Counted from the stretch's first letter, positions 24,984-33,178 are shown. The stretch is DNA of 60,158 bases from JAZNQN01 sp045656005 (GCA_045656005.1 JAZOQG010000083.1:1-60158), one strand, 5' to 3'. Notes: generated by a model not told the origin, from the letters alone. Translations and numbers: made by a program.

Positions 24984-25342
24984 ATTACATCTTCCGCTAA
25001 TTTTAATGCCTTTTTATGCAGACGATAAAGATGCCTTTCGTCATACTCCATAATGAGTGCCGTCTTTTCCATTGTTTCTCCGTTAATGTAGCGATATGTA
25101 AGAAGTGTTCTGCAAATAGGGTCATCTATTCTTTTTATAATATCACATATTTCCTCTTTTATCTTCATAAGCCTTGCACAGCGTGATGAAATATCACCTT
25201 TAAGAGTAAGGTAGCTTAAAAATATTTCTCTGTTCCCGCGGTTTATTTTTACTTCTTCGGCAAGCCTTAACAGCGCTGCCTGCAATGCTTTGGTTTCCAT
25301 TTCAACTCTTCTTCCTTCGCTAAAAAAATCTGATACATTCAC
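24962..25342 (-). CDS. DUF1492/ArpU-like small phage-type regulator
   Basis: This protein of about 126 residues has an N-terminal coiled-coil-like half and a C-terminal sigma-region-4-like helix-turn-helix (ICRTLLTYRYINGETMEK, then EYDERHLYRLHKKAL). It resembles DUF1492/ArpU-type proteins that control late genes of phages and integrative elements. The GTG at 25342 follows GAGGGGGAG; the longer frame overlaps the upstream gene. It is transcribed divergently from an XRE repressor and shares its control region. No integrase or structural phage gene is nearby. Confidence 0.65.
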   Translation of the reverse strand: MNVSDFFSEGRRVEMETKALQAALLRLAEEVKINRGNREIFLSYLTLKGDISSRCARLMKIKEEICDIIKRIDDPICRTLLTYRYINGETMEKTALIMEYDERHLYRLHKKALKLAEDVIKNDKEL

Positions 25343-25361
25343 CTTTACTCCCCCTCGCTTG

Positions 25362-25574
25362 TTACTTGGCAAACTCCGGCATGTTATCCAAAAATTTTTT
25401 TGCATGCGCGCGTACATCCTGCCCTTCACATTCCAGATATTCGCATAAAAATGTTTTTAATACTATTGCCCTCCTTATCCCTATCTCATTTTTGATACGA
25501 CTGAGATTTCCCGACAAACATACATATTTGTATAAAAGCTCAAGAAAATTTGAAACTTCTGCCTCTTTAGCCAA
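25362..25574 (-). CDS. Small protein of unknown function next to the XRE switch
   Basis: This 70-residue, mostly helical protein (MAKEAEVSNFLELLYKYV ... EYLECEGQDVRAHAKKFL) matches no family I recognise. It starts at TTG with AAGGAGG at good spacing, and a consensus promoter lies upstream. It is the first gene of the divergent pair and ends 19 bases before the DUF1492-like start. Its position is that of an early or Cro-like gene, but no helix-turn-helix is evident. Confidence 0.6.
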   Translation of the reverse strand: MAKEAEVSNFLELLYKYVCLSGNLSRIKNEIGIRRAIVLKTFLCEYLECEGQDVRAHAKKFLDNMPEFAK

Positions 25575-25594
25575 AAATACCGCCTCCTTATTTG

Positions 25595-25608
25595 TCCCAT
25601 TTTTGGGA
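25595..25608. promoter_or_regulatory. Palindromic operator TCCCATTTTTGGGA
   Basis: This is a perfect 5-bp inverted repeat around TTTT in the leader of the minus-strand unit. Degenerate copies occur at about 25669-25684 (AACCCATTTTTGAGATT) and 25700-25714 (TTGCATTTTTGAAAC). The three copies cover both divergent promoters, as expected for a repressor that silences the minus-strand genes and regulates itself. Confidence 0.6.
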
Positions 25609-25641
25609 TTTTTAAACTAAAAAAATTCCAAATTTTTCTAA

Positions 25642-25670
25642 ATTATACTATAAACCTTTAAGTTTGTCAA
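25642..25670 (-). promoter_or_regulatory. Consensus promoter of the minus-strand phage-like genes
   Basis: Minus strand: TTGACA (25665-25670), 17-base spacer, TATAAT (25642-25647). Both hexamers are perfect consensus. The -35 box overlaps one degenerate operator copy, so repressor binding would occlude it. Confidence 0.85.
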
Positions 25671-25699
25671 CCCATTTTTGAGATTTTTTAAAAAATATG

Positions 25700-25728
25700 T
25701 TGCATTTTTGAAACACGTGTGCTATAAT
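25700..25728 (+). promoter_or_regulatory. Promoter of the XRE repressor gene
   Basis: Plus strand: TTGCAT (25700-25705), 17-base spacer, TATAAT (25723-25728), 20 bases before the start codon. The -35 box sits inside the third operator-like copy, consistent with autoregulation. Confidence 0.75.
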
Positions 25729-25747
25729 GGGAACAAGAGGTGAGAAA

Positions 25748-26110
25748 ATGTATCGAAAGATAAAACTTTTAAGGGAAAGAAACAACTTAAGTCTGCAAGA
25801 ATTGGCAGATAAAACAGGAATTGCGAAATCTACGTTGCAAAGATACGAAACAGGTACAACAAAAAAAATTCCTCAGAGTGCCATTTTCAAAATGGAAAGC
25901 ATATTTGAGGAAAAAATAACTGATGATGAACTTTCCGAAAAGGATAAAAAAGATATATCTCTTATGCTTAAAAACTGCCTATTAAAACTCGAATCCGAGG
26001 CTTTGATGTTTGACGGTGAAATTATCGACTCGGAAACACGTGAACTTTTAAAGGCAAGTATTGAAAACAGTATAAGAATGGCAAAAATTATTTCAAAATC
26101 AAAATCTTAA
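25748..26110 (+). CDS. XRE-family cI-like repressor
   Basis: This 120-residue protein has an N-terminal helix-turn-helix (KIKLLRERNNLSLQELADKTGIAKSTLQRYETG written across about residues 3-35: LSLQELADKTG and KSTLQRYE are the key helices). A C-terminal helical part follows, probably for dimerisation. ATG 25748 follows AGAGGTGAG. It is followed 45 bases later by an ImmA/IrrE peptidase gene, the classic pairing in which the peptidase cleaves the repressor on induction. The likely targets are the TCCCATTTTTGGGA-type sites in its own divergent control region. Confidence 0.88.
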   Translation: MYRKIKLLRERNNLSLQELADKTGIAKSTLQRYETGTTKKIPQSAIFKMESIFEEKITDDELSEKDKKDISLMLKNCLLKLESEALMFDGEIIDSETRELLKASIENSIRMAKIISKSKS

Positions 26111-26155
26111 GTACATAGAGTTAAACTCTCATGTGCACAAATAAGGAGGTATCAA

Positions 26156-26581
26156 ATGAAACCCTTGTCCGTAGTTAATAACCTGGTCTCAAAATACGGG
26201 ACAAGAGACCCTTACGAGCTTGCAGATAAAATGTGCTTTTACATTTATTTTGAAAATCTTGGAACAATTAACGGATATTATTCTACTGCATTCGATGTAA
26301 AAAGCATTCATATAAACGAAAAGCTCTCACTTAAAATGAAAGAGCTTACTTTAGCACATGAGATAGGTCACGCAATAATGCATCCTAATCTCAATATTAA
26401 TTTCATGCATCAGAACACTTACATGCTTAAGGAAAAATATGAACAGCAGGCAAATCTTTTTGCCTCATACCTTCTCTTCCCCGACGAGTTTTTGATGCAG
26501 TACGAAGGTTACAGTGCTGACAAAATTGCATCAATTTTAGAAGTACCTACACATATTATTGATATAAGATGTAAAAATTAA
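26156..26581 (+). CDS. ImmA/IrrE family metallopeptidase
   Basis: This 141-residue zinc protease has the LAHEIGHAIMH motif (HEXXH) and a downstream EQQANLFASYLLFP helix supplying the third ligand region, the standard ImmA layout. The family cleaves XRE repressors to release phage or conjugative-element genes. ATG with AAGGAGG. It follows the repressor gene in the same operon and its stop overlaps the convergent membrane-protein gene by four bases. Confidence 0.9.
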   Translation: MKPLSVVNNLVSKYGTRDPYELADKMCFYIYFENLGTINGYYSTAFDVKSIHINEKLSLKMKELTLAHEIGHAIMHPNLNINFMHQNTYMLKEKYEQQANLFASYLLFPDEFLMQYEGYSADKIASILEVPTHIIDIRCKN

Positions 26582-27384
26582 AAATACTTTTTGCTGACTC
26601 CGCCGAGCATCAGACAAAATATTCCTGCTATCGAGGCTAATATTACTCCAGCCAACATAACTACAACATTTGGAGACCAGCAAAGCGAAACTATTGAAAC
26701 TGCACTCAAAAACGCAACAAGATAGTAAAGCATACCTGACCTATATTTCCCGTACAGTGTTAAAACTGCTACTACGCTGCAAATTACAAGACTTGCCCAA
26801 AGGCAAATAATACCCAGCATTGTCATAAAAGGAAATCTGAAAACAAGAGATGCAAACATAATTATACCAACAGTAAGCGCAGTAGCACATGGCATTAAAA
26901 CAAGAAGTGCTATTTTATTAAAGCCCCTGTACCAGACCATTTTCTTGTGTGTGGCAGGTGCTTTATTTATTTTTGTAAAAACAAGGCAAAGCACTAAAAT
27001 CAATACTGCCAAAATCATACCAAAAATAAAACCTAAGCCTATACCGCCTTCATACCTTTGCATCAAAATCACAAGAGAAAGTGCTTCACCTGCAGAAAGC
27101 CATAGTGACACAAAACATGTAACAACGTATTTTTTTATAGCATCGGCAGGGTAAATTTGAATAATAAATGAAAAAAGTGACGGCAACACTTTAAGTGCAA
27201 TAAACATAAGAGAAAACACACCTGTAATTTTCCCCGCACTTCCGTTTAAGAAATTTATTGGCAATATACTTTCATTTCCCACAATATATGGAAGAAAAAG
27301 AGTGGCTATATTTGCCGCAGCAAAAAATAAAAGCCATAAATTTCCCATACAGTATCTTGCATATGTTTTACTTTTCTTTTTCAT
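26578..27384 (-). CDS. Polytopic membrane protein of unknown function
   Basis: This protein of about 268 residues has some eight hydrophobic spans and short basic loops; I do not recognise the family. ATG 27384 follows AGGTGAAA within the end of the upstream gene and overlaps it by 17 bases; a longer frame to 27414 lacks a site. It is the last of three co-directional genes (AAC(3)-like, 178-residue membrane protein, this one). No enzymatic motif is visible. A two-component membrane complex with the preceding protein is possible. Confidence 0.6.
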   Translation of the reverse strand: MKKKSKTYARYCMGNLWLLFFAAANIATLFLPYIVGNESILPINFLNGSAGKITGVFSLMFIALKVLPSLFSFIIQIYPADAIKKYVVTCFVSLWLSAGEALSLVILMQRYEGGIGLGFIFGMILAVLILVLCLVFTKINKAPATHKKMVWYRGFNKIALLVLMPCATALTVGIIMFASLVFRFPFMTMLGIICLWASLVICSVVAVLTLYGKYRSGMLYYLVAFLSAVSIVSLCWSPNVVVMLAGVILASIAGIFCLMLGGVSKKYF

Positions 27385-27904
27385 AAGTTTCACCTTCTTC
27401 GTCCTTATAAACAAGTTTATTTAAAATATTTCCGCTAAACTCATATTTGTTATAACCAAAATAATATCCAATTCCGCAAATAAGAGGAATAATTATGATA
27501 GGCAAAACATATCCGGGTGACATACTCGTCATAAGAAAAAGTTTTGCATCCGCTTTAAAGAAACCGCTAAATGGGGCATTTAAAACCCAGTATGCGATGT
27601 TAAAAGGTTTAAATACCGATTTAAATAAGAGCATGGAAAAAAGCATAAAAAGCGAAATTATTTCGCATACTGCACCATATAGAAAACCCATATGTTTGTT
27701 CTTTGCTGAAAGTTTTCTTCCTTCTGCCTTAAAGACTGAGAAAAACCAGCCGAGTAATATGGCAAGTCCTAAAACACTATAAATAATATACCCTAACTTA
27801 TAATCAAAAAGCCATGTAAACGATAGCATAAAAGCTATAAAAATAAAGCTGACCGCAATTTTTATCCCAAAAACCTTTGCGGCATTTTTTAAAATGTGCT
27901 TCAA
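27368..27904 (-). CDS. Membrane protein of unknown function
   Basis: This 178-residue protein has about five hydrophobic segments (for example SFIFIAFMLSFTWLF and YIIYSVLGLAILLGWFF) and a charged C-terminus ending EDEEGETYEKEK. No family recognised. It starts at TTG with GGAAGGAAAG upstream, two bases after the AAC(3)-like stop, so it is clearly in that operon, and it overlaps the next membrane gene. Confidence 0.6.
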   Translation of the reverse strand: MKHILKNAAKVFGIKIAVSFIFIAFMLSFTWLFDYKLGYIIYSVLGLAILLGWFFSVFKAEGRKLSAKNKHMGFLYGAVCEIISLFMLFSMLLFKSVFKPFNIAYWVLNAPFSGFFKADAKLFLMTSMSPGYVLPIIIIPLICGIGYYFGYNKYEFSGNILNKLVYKDEEGETYEKEK

Positions 27905-27906
27905 TA

Positions 27907-28713
27907 TTAATCTTTCCTTCCAAAAGTTTTATAAAGTCTTCCATCGAGCGGCAAATTGTCTGCCAGAAGCTCTGAACCGCCTGCATTTTTATAAATAAGC
28001 TGCATAACGTTTTTCATTTTTGCTGCATTACAAAGCTGAGTTTTTGCATTTCCTAATTTCCCTCTTTGAATACAACCGTGATATTCAAATGCTTCTTCAA
28101 ATTTCCCGAAATTTAAAGAGACATCAGGAATTTCACTTTCATCAAACCAGTAAAGTAACCTTTTCTCCCTCAAGCCGTCTTTATAAACAATTTCGGCTTT
28201 AATTCTTTCATCAGTAAGGCGGCCCGGAACTTTCATAATTTCCTCAACACAATGTAAAAATGTGTTTTTTGTATGGTCAACACCCAACAAAAGAACATAT
28301 CCATCTTCCCTGTAAAAATTACCATAGCATCCTTCAGGATTTACAGGTGAATCTGAAAATCTTTCCTTTTCAACAAATTTTTTCGCACGTTCTCTGTTTC
28401 CAAAAACGGTTATAGAGTGTGTGGGATGAAGGCTTCGCACGCCGTCTTTTCTGGCTGCGGCAATTTTGGGCAAAATACCAATGCAGCTTTCTGCTTTTCT
28501 TAAATCAAGCCTTAGTGTATCCCACGTATGTGTAGGAACGCATAAAAGTCCCCTGCGGGAAGTAACATACTCAACCATAGCAGAAAGAAGTCCCTCTGCC
28601 CCATCTTCAATTTCGCCTATTGATTTTAAGGAAGTATGAACAATAACCGGACTACCATATGGTATATTAAATTTTTCAAGTTCTGTTATTATGTCTTTCT
28701 TTGTCACAATCAT
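27907..28713 (-). CDS. AAC(3)/YokD-family aminoglycoside-type N-acetyltransferase
   Basis: This 268-residue protein aligns by eye with the antibiotic N-acetyltransferase family. Visible motifs are VIVHTSLKSIG, LCVPTHTWD, SLHPTHSITVFG with the catalytic-type His, SPVNPEGCYG, LLLGVDHTKNTFLHCVEE and PGR. It would use acetyl-CoA to acetylate a 3-amino group; chromosomal members often act on unknown metabolites and give no resistance. It has its own promoter and leads an operon with two membrane proteins. Confidence 0.82.
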   Translation of the reverse strand: MIVTKKDIITELEKFNIPYGSPVIVHTSLKSIGEIEDGAEGLLSAMVEYVTSRRGLLCVPTHTWDTLRLDLRKAESCIGILPKIAAARKDGVRSLHPTHSITVFGNRERAKKFVEKERFSDSPVNPEGCYGNFYREDGYVLLLGVDHTKNTFLHCVEEIMKVPGRLTDERIKAEIVYKDGLREKRLLYWFDESEIPDVSLNFGKFEEAFEYHGCIQRGKLGNAKTQLCNAAKMKNVMQLIYKNAGGSELLADNLPLDGRLYKTFGRKD

Positions 28714-28752
28714 TTTATTACCATTAACTAAATTTTATTTTCAGATAATCTA

Positions 28753-28781
28753 ATTTTATCACAGTTCTTCATTTGTGTCAA
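28753..28781 (-). promoter_or_regulatory. Promoter of the AAC(3)-like operon
   Basis: Minus strand: TTGACA (28776-28781), 17-base spacer, TAAAAT (28753-28758), about 40 bases before the start. Confidence 0.7.
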
Positions 28782-28786
28782 CGGAC

Positions 28787-28822
28787 AAAAAATAAACCGC
28801 TCTGCAATATGCAAAACGGTTT
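28787..28822 (-). terminator. Terminator of the HU gene
   Basis: On the minus strand AAACCGTTTTGCA and TGCAGAGCGGTTT form a 13-pair stem (two G-U pairs) with a TAT loop, followed by ATTTTTTG. It lies 20 bases after the HU stop. Confidence 0.8.
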
Positions 28823-28842
28823 AATTTTGATAAGTAATTTAA

Positions 28843-29115
28843 TTATTTTACAGCTTCTTTTAAAGCTTTACCAGCTTTGAAAGCAGGAACGTTAGCTGCA
28901 GGAATGTTAACTTCAGCGCCTGTCTGTGGGTTTTTACCCTTGCGAGCAGCTCTGTGACGTGTTTCGAATGTACCAAAACCTACAACGGAAACTTTCTCAC
29001 CTTTCTTCAAAGCATCTGCAACAGTACCGAGGAGCGCGTCTAATGCTTCACCGGCATCTTTCTTTGTAAGATTTGCTTTGTCAGCAATTGCAGCGATTAA
29101 TTCTGTTTTGTTCAT
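28843..29115 (-). CDS. hup: HU family DNA-binding protein
   Basis: This 90-residue protein, the normal HU length, has MNKTELIAAIADKANLTKKD, the dimer-core VSVVGFGTFETRHR and the DNA-binding arm GKNPQTGAEVNIPA. It bends and compacts DNA. The ATG follows AAGGAGG; a longer frame upstream lacks a site. It is a single gene with its own promoter and terminator. Confidence 0.97.
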   Translation of the reverse strand: MNKTELIAAIADKANLTKKDAGEALDALLGTVADALKKGEKVSVVGFGTFETRHRAARKGKNPQTGAEVNIPAANVPAFKAGKALKEAVK

Positions 29116-29146
29116 TTTAATATCCTCCTTTAGTTTACTTAAGTGT

Positions 29147-29175
29147 ATTGTAACACTTTTAATAGATAATTTCAA
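29147..29175 (-). promoter_or_regulatory. Promoter of the HU gene
   Basis: Minus strand: TTGAAA (29170-29175), 17-base spacer, TACAAT (29147-29152). Confidence 0.7.
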
Positions 29176-29274
29176 CAGTTTTTTTAAAATTTTGAAGTTT
29201 TTTTTCAAAAAAATGTTAAAATTTTAAAAAACTATTACTTTTTTTCAATTTTTTCCAGAAAACATGTAATAAAT

Positions 29275-29502
29275 TTATACAATTTCAAAATCTTCCGGCT
29301 TAAATTTACCTGTTTTAAACGTTCTTACTCTGCGAACCTTATACTTAAAAGGGTCAAACGCATACTTTCTGCAAACGTTATTAGCCGGAACAATATTTTT
29401 AAATCTGCAAAAACATTCTCTGCTCACAGTGGGCGAAACAGAAAACTTACAATATTTGCAACAATGTGGATAAGACAAATTTTTAAAAGCTATTATTTCC
29501 AC
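29275..29502 (-). CDS. Small cysteine-rich protein (possible zinc ribbon)
   Basis: This 75-residue basic protein has CCKYC near residue 15, ECFCRF and CRKYAFDPFKYK, a spacing suggesting one metal site. Similar short clostridial proteins carrying C-x2-C ... C-R-K-F/Y-x-Y-D-P are known only as hypothetical. GTG start with AGGAAAGAGG. It diverges from the next plus-strand gene. Function unknown. Confidence 0.65.
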   Translation of the reverse strand: MEIIAFKNLSYPHCCKYCKFSVSPTVSRECFCRFKNIVPANNVCRKYAFDPFKYKVRRVRTFKTGKFKPEDFEIV

Positions 29503-29570
29503 CCTCTTTCCTGCATATTACCCGAAAAACAACAAAAAATATTATTAATTTTTTTGAAAGGAGCAAAAAA

Positions 29571-30002
29571 ATGAAAACAACACTTACTTGTATATTTCCA
29601 AGCGAGCAATGTGCCTTTGTAGCCACAAATCGGGTAAAAGAATCAGGTTATGAAATTAACAAGGTTTACGTTTCACCCAAAAACAGCACCGTAAATCGCG
29701 GACGCATAAATGCCTCAAGTGGTTTTTTTGAATATTCTTATCTTCCCTTCACCCAAAGCGGACCCGGGCAAACATACCCCGAAGAAGGTAACATATATCC
29801 ACCGGGACAGATTGCAAGCGTTGCCGCCGCCTTAGGGTTTGAAAATGGAATCAACCCCTTTAAAAAGGAACTCCCAAAAGAAATATCCGACTCACTTCCA
29901 AATTCCTATGCTTTTATGAGGTGCGATATAAGTTCACATCAGACAAAGGAAGTTTCAAAGCTTTTATCAGAAAATGGTGGTGAAAACATTAAAACCTATT
30001 AA
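29571..30002 (+). CDS. Conserved-looking hypothetical protein
   Basis: This 143-residue soluble protein is not securely recognised. The N-terminus (LTCIFPSEQCAFVATNRVKESG) and C-terminus (YAFMRCDISSHQTKEVSKLL) each look like a beta-alpha unit, with a Gly/Pro-rich middle (SGPGQTYPEEGNIYPPGQ). The layout recalls, weakly, YflT-like general stress proteins. ATG with GAAAGGAG at ideal spacing. It converges on the PfkB-family kinase gene, with two bases between stops. Confidence 0.6.
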   Translation: MKTTLTCIFPSEQCAFVATNRVKESGYEINKVYVSPKNSTVNRGRINASSGFFEYSYLPFTQSGPGQTYPEEGNIYPPGQIASVAAALGFENGINPFKKELPKEISDSLPNSYAFMRCDISSHQTKEVSKLLSENGGENIKTY

Positions 30003-30004
30003 AA

Positions 30005-30946
30005 TTAAGAATTTGCTTTTATAAACTCACAAAGTTTCTCGTAAGAAACTATTCCTGTGGATGCGCCCTTTGCACTTACACAATGAGCACCAACGGCATT
30101 TGCCAAAACTGCACAGTCTTTAAAACTTAAACCTTTAACCATACCGCTTAAAAATCCTGCACAGAAGCTATCACCTGCACCTGTTGTATCAACGGCATTT
30201 GCCTTAAAGCAAGGAACAAAAATTTCCTCACTATTCTTTGTTTCTCTTAAATAACAACCACGGCTTCCAAGTTTTATAACACAACTTTTAATACCCATGC
30301 CAAAGAATACATCAGCAATCTTTGAAGGGTCGGTTTCTCCGCCCGCAAGCTCTATTGCCTCATCTATTGAGGGAAGGAATACATCAATATATTCCATGCA
30401 TGGAGAAAGAAGTTCCATCCATCTTCCGCTGCTATCCCACGCAGTATCCAAAACAGTAGTTTTACCCATTTCTTTGCAGCGTTTTAAAACGCGTGCACAA
30501 TCACCATTATCCATTTTGTCCATAAGCATTGTGCCTGCAATGAACACAATATTACTGTTTTCAATAACATCCCAGTTAATGTCATCATAACCAAATGTTT
30601 TATTTGCACCAACGGTATGTAAAAAGCTACGCTCACCGTTTGAAGCTGACAACACTACGGACGCAGATGTCTGATTCTCTAAATCAGTTGCAATACCATC
30701 AGCATTTACTCCCCATTTTACGAGCTCGCCTTTAAGAAAATCACCGAAGTTATCTTCGCCAACTTTTCCGAGCACTGCAACATCGAGTCCAATTTTAGCC
30801 ATGTCAATTCCCGCATTCATAGCACAACCGCCGCTGAAAGTTTCTATTGAAGAAATTCTTTCCAAAAGACCTGCTCCGGGAATTTTATCAACAGGTTTTG
30901 CAATTACGTCAGCAACCAAAATGCCGACACAAGCAACATCAAACAT
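30005..30946 (-). CDS. PfkB-family carbohydrate kinase
   Basis: This protein of about 313 residues has the ribokinase fold: N-terminal GGCAMNAGIDMAKIG, VGEDNFGDFL, and the C-terminal PfkB signature DTTGAGDSFCAGFLSG with the catalytic Asp. It phosphorylates a sugar or nucleoside with ATP; the exact substrate is unclear. ATG 30946 follows AAAGG; an ATG 18 bases upstream lacks a site. It lies just after the rpmF terminator, so it either has a weak promoter or depends on readthrough. Confidence 0.88.
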   Translation of the reverse strand: MFDVACVGILVADVIAKPVDKIPGAGLLERISSIETFSGGCAMNAGIDMAKIGLDVAVLGKVGEDNFGDFLKGELVKWGVNADGIATDLENQTSASVVLSASNGERSFLHTVGANKTFGYDDINWDVIENSNIVFIAGTMLMDKMDNGDCARVLKRCKEMGKTTVLDTAWDSSGRWMELLSPCMEYIDVFLPSIDEAIELAGGETDPSKIADVFFGMGIKSCVIKLGSRGCYLRETKNSEEIFVPCFKANAVDTTGAGDSFCAGFLSGMVKGLSFKDCAVLANAVGAHCVSAKGASTGIVSYEKLCEFIKANS

Positions 30947-30980
30947 TTTTTCACAGCCTTTCATAAGCCTAAATATAAAA

Positions 30981-31013
30981 GAAAGAAAAAGTGACCGCCT
31001 GCTGGTCGGTCAC
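30981..31013 (-). terminator. Terminator after rpmF
   Basis: Minus strand: GTGACCG and CGGTCAC pair around a nine-base loop, followed by TTTTTCTTTC. Confidence 0.85.
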
Positions 31014-31040
31014 AATAAGCTACATGTATTTTGCTACAGC

Positions 31041-31220
31041 TTACGCTTCCTTTTTAATAACTTCCTTACCCTTGTAGTAACCACATTCACCGCAGATACG
31101 ATGAGGCATTATAAGAGCCTGACATTTAGGGCACTTAATCATGCCGGGAATTAAAAGCTTCCAGTTAGCTCTTCTTTTGTTTTTTCTCGCCTTGGAGGTC
31201 TTATTCTTTGGAACTGCCAT
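31041..31220 (-). CDS. rpmF: Large ribosomal subunit protein bL32
   Basis: This 59-residue protein begins AVPKNKTSKARKNKRRANW and has two Cys pairs (CPKC ... CGEC), the zinc-binding C+ form of bL32. The ATG lies four bases after the yceD stop. The yceD-rpmF pair is a conserved bacterial arrangement, and a terminator follows directly. Confidence 0.97.
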   Translation of the reverse strand: MAVPKNKTSKARKNKRRANWKLLIPGMIKCPKCQALIMPHRICGECGYYKGKEVIKKEA

Positions 31221-31223
31221 AAT

Positions 31224-31715
31224 TTACACCTCGTCTTTCAAATTAAGATTTTTAAGTTTTTCCCAGACTGCATCACTCTCAAAAGACGGGCAACCGCAGT
31301 CGGTAACATTCAAATTGCTCCCGCATTTAGGACAGAGCCCTTTGCAGGAAGGCTTACATAAAACACACATGGGTTTTTCGCAGATAATTTCCTCATAAAA
31401 AACATCAGTTAAATCAACCTTATTGTTTTCCATGCGAAGTTCTTCTTCTCCATCCCCCACGGTATTAACATAATTAATATTGAAACTGTATTCAGCTTCA
31501 CCGCCGCACCTTGCACACTCTGTTTTAAATGAACCTTTAAGTGTAGCAAATATCTCAATGGTGCCGCTCATATTTTTTGCAAAACCGGAAACGAGCACAG
31601 GTTTTTCAAAAATCATACTGCTTCCGAAAACCTCTTTGTTTTCCATTTCGATTTCGCGGCTGAAATTAAGTGTATTATCATAATTTGCCGAAATTTCTGT
31701 TAAATCAAGTATCAT
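31224..31715 (-). CDS. yceD: YceD/DUF177 family protein
   Basis: This protein of about 163 residues starts at ATG 31715 after GGAGGTG; the longer frame runs into the promoter. It has ECARCGGEAEY and LCKPSCKGLCPKCGSNLN, the cysteine motifs of the DUF177 family, plus EEIICEKPMCVLC. The family is linked to 23S rRNA accumulation and is nearly always next to rpmF, as here. Exact activity is unknown. Confidence 0.92.
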   Translation of the reverse strand: MILDLTEISANYDNTLNFSREIEMENKEVFGSSMIFEKPVLVSGFAKNMSGTIEIFATLKGSFKTECARCGGEAEYSFNINYVNTVGDGEEELRMENNKVDLTDVFYEEIICEKPMCVLCKPSCKGLCPKCGSNLNVTDCGCPSFESDAVWEKLKNLNLKDEV

Positions 31716-31745
31716 AGTACACCTCCAACCAAGCGAAGCAATAGT

Positions 31746-31774
31746 ATTATATACTGAAAACCGCAGTTTGTCAA
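31746..31774 (-). promoter_or_regulatory. Consensus promoter of yceD-rpmF
   Basis: Minus strand: TTGACA (31769-31774), 17-base spacer, TATAAT (31746-31751), both perfect. The -35 box lies just 15 bases from the end of the upstream MATE gene. Confidence 0.85.
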
Positions 31775-31788
31775 GGGTTTTTATGAAT

Positions 31789-33141
31789 TTAATCAAATTT
31801 ACTTTGTAAAATTACTTTGAGGAAAACTATACTTAAGGTAAGTGACATTACCTCTGCAATTGGAAAAGCCCACCATACATTATTAACATTCCCCGTAAGT
31901 GATAAAAGATAAGCGGCTGGAAGAAGTACCACAAGCTGTCTTGCTATAGATACAATAAGCGAATATGCCGCATTTCCAAGTGCCTGAAATACAGAGCCGC
32001 ATATTATACAAAAACCTGCAAAAATAAAGCTGTCACTTATTGTTCTGAGTGCAGGAACACCAATTTTCAGCATTTCTTCCGAAGCATTGAAAAAGTTTAA
32101 CAAAACGTTTGGAAGCATCTGGAAAAGTGCAAATCCCAAAGCCATCATTATTATTGCATAAACCATGGAAAGCTTTATAGTTTTTGTTACTCTTTTTTTG
32201 TTTTTTGCACCGTAGTTAAAAGCCACAATCGGCACCATGCCGTTGTTAAGTCCGAATATAGGCATAAATATAAAACTTTGCAGTTTAAAATATACACCGA
32301 ACACGGCAGTTGCAGTAGCAGTAAAGGAAATAAGTATTTTATTAAGTCCGAAAGTCATAACAGAGCCTATGCTCATCATGAGTATTGAAGGAATACCGAC
32401 CTTGTATATTTCCCTTATCGTTTTTTTCGATGGTTTTAAAATACCTTTTCCAAGTTTTATTTCCTTGTTAAACTTAATATTTAACATTATTCCCACAATC
32501 ATAGCGCAAATCTGACCTATAACGGTTGCAATTGCCGCACCTGCAACACCCATTGTAGGCACAGGTCCAAACCCGAAAATAAATATAGGGTCAAGTATGA
32601 TATTTACCACAGCACCTGATATTTGACTTATCATTGAATAAATTGTTTTCCCCGTTGAGAGCAGAAGTCTTTCAAATGTAATCTGGCCAAATATTCCAAA
32701 GGAAAACAGTGAACAGATTAAAAGATATATATATCCGCCTGAAACTATTTCAGGGTCTTTTGTCTGAAACTCAAAAAATGGTTTCGAAAGAAACACGCCC
32801 AAAATTGCGAATACAATATAGCTTAATGCAACGAGAAAAACACCTACGTTTGCAGCTTTATTTGCATTATCGTATTCTTTTGCACCAAGATTTCTCGAAA
32901 GAAGTGCATTTATACCAACACCTGTTCCTGACCCTACCGCAATCATTAAGTTCTGAAAGGGAAAAGCAAGAGATACCGCAGTCAGTGCTTCTTCACTTAC
33001 ATAAGAAACGAATATACTATCCACCACATTGTAAAGTGCCTGAACAAGCATCGAAATCACTATGGGAAGTGACATGGTAATCAAAAGTTTGTTTATGGGC
33101 ATTGTACCCATTTTATTTTCGTTTTGCATATTATTTTCCAT
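31789..33141 (-). CDS. MATE family efflux transporter
   Basis: This protein of about 450 residues has twelve spans. Recognisable features are MGTMPINKLLITMSLPIVI, GTGVGINALLSRNLGAKEYD, and FGFGPVPTMGVAGAAIATV, and a repeat of the same pattern in the second half. It is a Na+- or H+-driven exporter of the DinF/NorM superfamily; cargo is unknown. ATG 33141 follows AAAGGAAAA; the 41-residue upstream extension overlaps the promoter and is excluded. Confidence 0.92.
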   Translation of the reverse strand: MENNMQNENKMGTMPINKLLITMSLPIVISMLVQALYNVVDSIFVSYVSEEALTAVSLAFPFQNLMIAVGSGTGVGINALLSRNLGAKEYDNANKAANVGVFLVALSYIVFAILGVFLSKPFFEFQTKDPEIVSGGYIYLLICSLFSFGIFGQITFERLLLSTGKTIYSMISQISGAVVNIILDPIFIFGFGPVPTMGVAGAAIATVIGQICAMIVGIMLNIKFNKEIKLGKGILKPSKKTIREIYKVGIPSILMMSIGSVMTFGLNKILISFTATATAVFGVYFKLQSFIFMPIFGLNNGMVPIVAFNYGAKNKKRVTKTIKLSMVYAIIMMALGFALFQMLPNVLLNFFNASEEMLKIGVPALRTISDSFIFAGFCIICGSVFQALGNAAYSLIVSIARQLVVLLPAAYLLSLTGNVNNVWWAFPIAEVMSLTLSIVFLKVILQSKFD

Positions 33142-33178
33142 TTTTTTATTTTCCTTTGCACAAAAAAATCTATTATAT

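Noticed and set aside
27907..28713. Proven antibiotic resistance gene
   Set aside because: The family is clear but many chromosomal members confer no resistance, so only the family is claimed.
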